Shown piece after piece: positions 60,923 to 64,000 of a stretch of DNA of 64,000 nt. The position numbers were made by a program, and so were the translations under genes. The stretch comes from AV40 sp963817335 (GTDB taxonomy: Bacteria; Verrucomicrobiota; Verrucomicrobiia; Chthoniobacterales; UBA10450), in NCBI GenBank assembly GCA_963817335.1, contig CAWFNX010000005.1, forward strand, positions 1,364,001-1,428,000, in the 5' to 3' direction. The notes below the pieces were generated by a model, which saw only the letters and a program-made list of their open reading frames with translations, searched no databases and was not told where the DNA came from. Position 1 is the first letter of the stretch; every line of letters begins with the position of its first letter.

Positions 60923-61520
60923 TTGAAAATAGCCCAGCCTTTTAAGGCTGGGTAACGGTGTGATATAAACCGGCAAAGTCCCGATAGGGACGAAAGGAGT
61001 TCCCCCATGCATTCTTTCACAAGCGTTCTCGTTCATTGCGTTTGGAGTACGAAAAAGCGTGAGGTGTCACTGCATCCCAAACTTCGTGAGCGCTTGTGGC
61101 CGTACTTAGGCGGCATCGCGCGCGAAAATAAGATCAAGGCACTCGCAATCGGCGGAGCGGTGGATCATGTGCATATGCTCGTTTCACTGCCGGCGACGAT
61201 TTCTGTGGCGAAAGCCATTCAACTTCTCAAGGGCAATTCATCCAAATGGATTCGCGAAACGTTTCCCGAAATGCGCTCGTTTGAATGGCAGGAAGGTTGT
61301 GGCCCGTTCAGCATCGGTATCTCGGCAACCGATGCAACGGCGGCGTACATTCGTGACCACCATCGTAAGTGAACGTTTAGCGAGGAATTTCAAACAATGC
61401 TACGCAAGCACGGGTTCGATTTTGATGGATCGATCCTGGATTAGGATTCTTTCGTCCCTGTCGGGACTTGTCCGTTAACGGATCTTTTTTCCCAGCGCTG
61501 AAGCGCTGGGCTATTTTCAA
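60923..61520. mobile_element. REP-associated transposase element, 598 bp with 16-bp terminal inverted repeats
   Basis: The ends TTGAAAATAGCCCAGC (60923-60938) and its exact reverse complement at 61505-61520 bound the element. Inside each end is a hairpin (CCCAGCC/GGCTGGG at 60933-60952 and CCCAGCGC/GCGCTGGG at 61491-61510), then a GTCCC/GGGAC hairpin (60978-60991 and 61454-61467). The transposase gene lies between. A 149-bp relative lacking the gene is at 63598-63746. Confidence 0.8.
61007..61444 (+). pseudogene. REP-associated tyrosine transposase (Y1/IS200-like), nonsense codon near the end
   Basis: The product resembles single-strand transposases of the REP-associated (RAYT) group: VHCVWSTKKREVSLHP at the start, the HUH motif VDHVHMLVSLP, and SKWIRETFPE. 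The catalytic tyrosine region TAAYIRDHHRK lacks the usual NQE between Tyr and HH. The TGA at 61370-61372 ends the frame after HHRK; without it the frame continues TFSEEFQTMLRKHGFDFDGS to the TAG at 61442-61444, as in related proteins. The lost residues and stop suggest a decayed enzyme. ATG 61007 follows an AAAGGAG motif. Flanking hairpins are the presumed substrates. Confidence 0.8.
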
Positions 61521-61561
61521 TGCCGTTGAAAACGTAATCGCTTAATAGAAAACGCCTAGGA

Positions 61562-62987
61562 CTATACGTCGTAGTACATCGGGAATTCGTACGGGTGCGG
61601 CCGTAGCCGCAGCGCGTCGTATTCTTTTTGTTTCATGTCGATCCAGTTGGCGATGAAGTCGGCATTGAACACGTCGCCGCGGAGGAGGAATGGTGGTCGG
61701 CCTGGAGCGCTTCGATCGCGCCCCGGAGTGAATCGGGCACGCTTGCGATCTGCGCCAGTTCTTCCGGCGGAAGTTCGTAAAGATTTTTGTCGAGCGGATC
61801 GCCAGGATCGATCCGGTTCTGGATTCCATCGAGACCGGCAAGCAGAAGCGCGCTGAACGCGAGATACGGGTTCGCCGCCGCGATCGGGCGTGCGGAACTC
61901 GATTCGCTTCGCTTTCGGATTCGCCGAATAAGTCGGAATGCGGATCGCGGCCGAACGATTGCGCGCGGAGTAGGCAAGATTGACCGGCGCTTCGAATCCG
62001 GGAACGAGTCGCTTGTAACTGTTGGTTGTCGGATTCGTAATGCAGGTAAGCGCGGGCGCGTGTTTCAAAATTCCGCCGATGAAAAAGAGCGCCATGTCGC
62101 TCAACCCGGCGTAACCGTTGCCGGCAAAGAGCGGCTTGTCGTCCGTTCCAAAGCGACATGTGGGTGTGCATGCCCGAGCCGTTGTCGCCGAAGAGCGGTT
62201 TCGGCATGAAGGTCACGGTCTTGTTGTGCCGCTTGGCGACGTTGCGAACGATGTATTTGTAATACTGCAGGCAGTCGCCCATGCGTTTGAGCGGCGCGAA
62301 ACGAATATCGATCTCAGCCTGGCCGGCGGTGGCGACTTCGTGGTGCTGGCGCTCGATCGGGATGCCGGCTTTCTCCAGCTCCAGACACATCTCGTTGCGA
62401 ATGTCCTGCAACGAATCCATCGGCGCGACCGGGAAATAGCCTTCCTTCGGGCGAATTTTGTAGCCGAGGTTTGGAAACTCTTCTCGTCGCGCTGTTCCAA
62501 TGGCCTTCGACGCTGTCGACAAAATGCATCGAGGCGTTGCCTTGATAACTGAATCGCACGTCGTCGAAGATGAAGAACTCCGCTTCCGGCCCGAAGAACG
62601 CGGTGTCGGCGATGCCGGTGCTCTGCAAATATGCTTCGGCTTTTTCGGCAACCCCGCGCGGGTCGCGATCGTACGGCTCGCGCGTGATCGGATCGACGAT
62701 CGTGCAGATCAGGACGAGCGTCGGTTCGGCGTTGAAGATATCGATCCAAGCCGTCGCCGGATCGGGAATGACGAGCATGTCGGAGGCGTTGATGACTCTC
62801 CAGCCGCGGATGCTCGACCCGTCGAAGCCGAGCCCATCTTTGAAAATTTCCTCATCGTATTCGGTGAGCGTGGTGGTGAAATGCTGCCACGTCCCGAGCA
62901 GGTCGGTGAACTTGAAGTCTACAATTTCACGTCGTGGTCTTTGATCATTTTGCTGACGTCGGATGGAGTTTTGTCTTTAGAAGCCAT
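61562..62987 (-). pseudogene. glnA: Glutamine synthetase, type I, broken by five frameshifts
   Basis: The pieces add up to a full GlnA (about 474 residues after correction). Start ATG 62987 (MASKDKTPSDVSKMIKDHDV), then a -1 break near 62922 (an A run), SSIRGWRVINASDMLVIPDP, a +1 break near 62487 before REEFPNLGYKIRPKEGYFPV, a +1 near 62142 after MHTHMSLW, a +1 near 61884 after RIEFRTPD, and a -1 near 61690 before FLLRGDVFNADF. The adenylylation-site Tyr in DKNLYELPPEE and the late PHPYEFPMYYDV are intact. The protein is perfectly conserved between breaks, so sequencing or assembly error is as likely as decay. GlnA assimilates ammonia into glutamine; glnB lies directly upstream. Confidence 0.8.
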
Positions 62988-62990
62988 TAC

Positions 62991-63025
62991 GGGTTGAGGA
63001 GTTGAGGTGTTGAGTGGTTGAGTTG
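62991..63025. repeat. GTTGAG-rich repeat between glnB and glnA
   Basis: GGGTTGAGGAGTTGAGG followed by further TGAG units. Same kind as 1371-1409 and 26207-26235. Confidence 0.55.
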
Positions 63026-63129
63026 TGAAAAACAATGTGAACAACCGGGTCGGTTATTCACAAAAGGGAGCGAAAATAAATGGAGCCGAGCCAACCCATC
63101 GATTGATGGGTTAATTCGGTTTTGCGTCA

Positions 63130-63469
63130 TCAAACTGCTTTTTCGCCGATCTCTTCCGTGCGAATGCGGATTGCGTGTTCTACTGGAAGCACGAAAACTT
63201 TTCCGTCGCCGATTTTGCCGGTTTTGGCCGCGCCGACGACTGCCGCTGACGGCTTTGTCGACCATGTCGTCGGCCATCACGACTTCGACTTTCACTTTCG
63301 GCAGGAAATCGACGGTGTATTCGCTGCCGCGATAGATTTCAGTGTGGCCTTTCTGGCGGCCGAAGCCTTTTACTTCGGTCACGGTCATGCCTTCGATCCC
63401 GAGCTCGGCCAGGGCTTCCTTGACCTCCTCGAGTTTGAACGGCTTGATGATCGCTTCCAGTTTTTTCAT
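63130..63469 (-). pseudogene. glnB: Nitrogen regulatory protein P-II with one frameshift
   Basis: The first frame (MKKLEAIIKPFKLEEVKEAL, GIEGMTVTEVKGFGRQKGH, EIYRGSEYTVDFLPKVKVEVV with the T-loop Tyr51) is P-II to residue 75 and then shifts by +1 near 63241-63250 (GTCAGCGGCAGTC). Corrected, it continues AVVGAAKTGKIGDGKVFVLP to TGA 63130, giving exactly 112 residues, the P-II length. P-II signals nitrogen state to GlnE, NtrB and AmtB. The frameshift occurs beside the equally damaged glnA, pointing to a common cause. Reverse order, glnB then glnA, is usual for an operon. Confidence 0.82.
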
Positions 63470-63922
63470 TTGGCCTCGCCGCGCAGTTATTCACATCAGG
63501 GGCTGACCCGCGGCACGCGCTTCCTTAACAACGCGTTCGTGCGATTGCAAACAAGAAATTTCTTCTGTGTGCCTTTGTCACTGCTGCTCTTTGAGAATGA
63601 TAATAGCCCAGCGTTTTAACGCTGGGCGCGTAATAGATAAAGCGAATCGAGTCCGGCAGGACGAAAGACAGCTTCTGTCGTCCCTGACGGGACTTGGAAC
63701 GTCATGGGAACGTTCATCCCAGCGCTGAGGCGCTGGGCTATTATCAATTTCTGCAGGACCCGCACAGTTCGTTCGAGACGACAGAAAAAAATTTGCGAGC
63801 ACGAATGCTTGGCAAATTTGACGAGACACGGTTGACTGCATTTATATCTACGATGCCGCTCGATTCGTTCCCCCCCTTTCAGAAATTCGCGGCCGAACAA
63901 TCTCCGGAGGCGCACGCTGGTA
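63470..63922. other. Intergenic region between glnB and dnaE containing a short mobile element
   Basis: Apart from the 149-bp element at 63598-63746 no gene is convincing; two reading frames overlapping the element and the dnaE start look like chance. GGAGG at 63906-63910 is the probable dnaE ribosome binding site. Confidence 0.5.
63598..63746. mobile_element. Transposase-less relative (MITE) of the RAYT element, 149 bp
   Basis: Ends TGATAATAGCCCAGCG (63598-63613) and its exact reverse complement (63731-63746). It repeats the order of the large element: hairpin CCCAGCGTTTTAACGCTGGG (63607-63626), GTCC/GGAC hairpin (63651-63662), GTCCC/GGGAC hairpin (63680-63693), hairpin CCCAGCGCTGAGGCGCTGGG (63718-63737). 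The gene is replaced by a few bases. Confidence 0.8.
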
Positions 63923-64000
63923 ATGCCTGATTCGTTCGTTCATCTCCATCTTCACACCGAATATTCGCTGCTCGATGGTGCGATCCGAATGCGCGAGCTG
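63923..64000 (+). CDS. dnaE: DNA polymerase III alpha subunit, start only
   Basis: The last 78 bases open with ATG 63923 and read MPDSFVHLHLHTEYSLLDGA then IRMREL, the PHP-domain start of DnaE, the replicative polymerase. The window ends here. GGAGG at 63906-63910 lies 12 bases before the ATG. Confidence 0.9.
   Translation, partial: MPDSFVHLHLHTEYSLLDGAIRMREL

Noticed and set aside
61370..61372. In-frame TGA in the transposase as a second selenocysteine codon
   Set aside because: The position (between HHRK and TFSEEF) is not a redox or catalytic Cys in relatives, and no SECIS-like hairpin follows at the right distance; a nonsense mutation fits better.
63694..63930. 78-residue frame before dnaE
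   Set aside because: It starts in the mobile element and runs over the dnaE ribosome binding site; the composition is not gene-like.
1..64000. CRISPR array, rRNA operon or prophage
   Set aside because: No regularly spaced repeat-spacer series, no rRNA-like stretch and no phage structural or integrase gene was seen.

Overview
The window reads as one chromosomal segment of a moderately GC-rich, Gram-negative soil or freshwater bacterium. I infer the phylum Verrucomicrobiota (Spartobacteria/Chthoniobacterales-like). The basis is the style of the gyrase pair, the type II secretion pseudopilin operon, TMTC-like membrane-TPR proteins, the ergothioneine genes, and above all the dense set of short palindromic repeats that sit between and inside genes. 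No ribosomal RNA, CRISPR array, prophage or plasmid gene is visible. Both ends cut genes: a family 3 glycosidase on the left and dnaE on the right.

Layout. 1-8.7 kb holds the tail of a NagZ-like glycosidase, a small secreted protein inside an inverted repeat, an OPT transporter coupled to a probable selenoprotein peroxiredoxin (in-frame TGA at the catalytic position), a coiled-coil zinc-ribbon protein, YchF, tRNA-Pro, a histone-deacetylase-like hydrolase and secreted proteins. 8.8-15.2 kb is an operon of a GT2 glycosyltransferase and three tandem membrane-TPR paralogs, the third with two frameshifts. 15.2-25.7 kb has a semialdehyde dehydrogenase, a two-gene osmoprotectant ABC transporter, egtB-egtD for ergothioneine, a hydrolase, a LOG-family protein, a GT4 enzyme and an acyl carrier protein. 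25.8-34.2 kb has tatA and a type II secretion cluster (H-I-J-K-L-M on plus, G and F on minus; no D or E).

34.5-44.6 kb holds tRNA-Cys, hemL, a glycosidase-glycosyltransferase fusion, a GT-C-like membrane protein, rluD, a Ser/Thr kinase, a thioredoxin-like protein and a release-factor-like protein. 44.7-53 kb holds a small lipoprotein, gyrA, gyrB, psd-pssA for phosphatidylethanolamine, a sugar nucleotidyltransferase and a DUF559 nuclease within palindromes. 53-60.7 kb holds a DoxX protein, a giant sortilin/BNR-repeat exoprotein, a c-type cytochrome lipoprotein, an outer-membrane-like protein and an FTR1 iron permease. 60.7-64 kb holds a decayed REP-associated transposase in its own inverted-repeat element, glnA and glnB broken by six frameshifts, a short transposase-less copy of the same element, and the start of dnaE.

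The most notable points are the candidate selenoprotein, the transposase element with its non-autonomous relative, and repeat families that insert in frame into genes (nagZ, egtB, an ABC ATPase, gspI, gspK, membrane-TPR genes) or supply start and stop codons (egtD, the ABC transporter genes, DUF559). Coordinates were read by eye; family names come from motif recognition, not searches.
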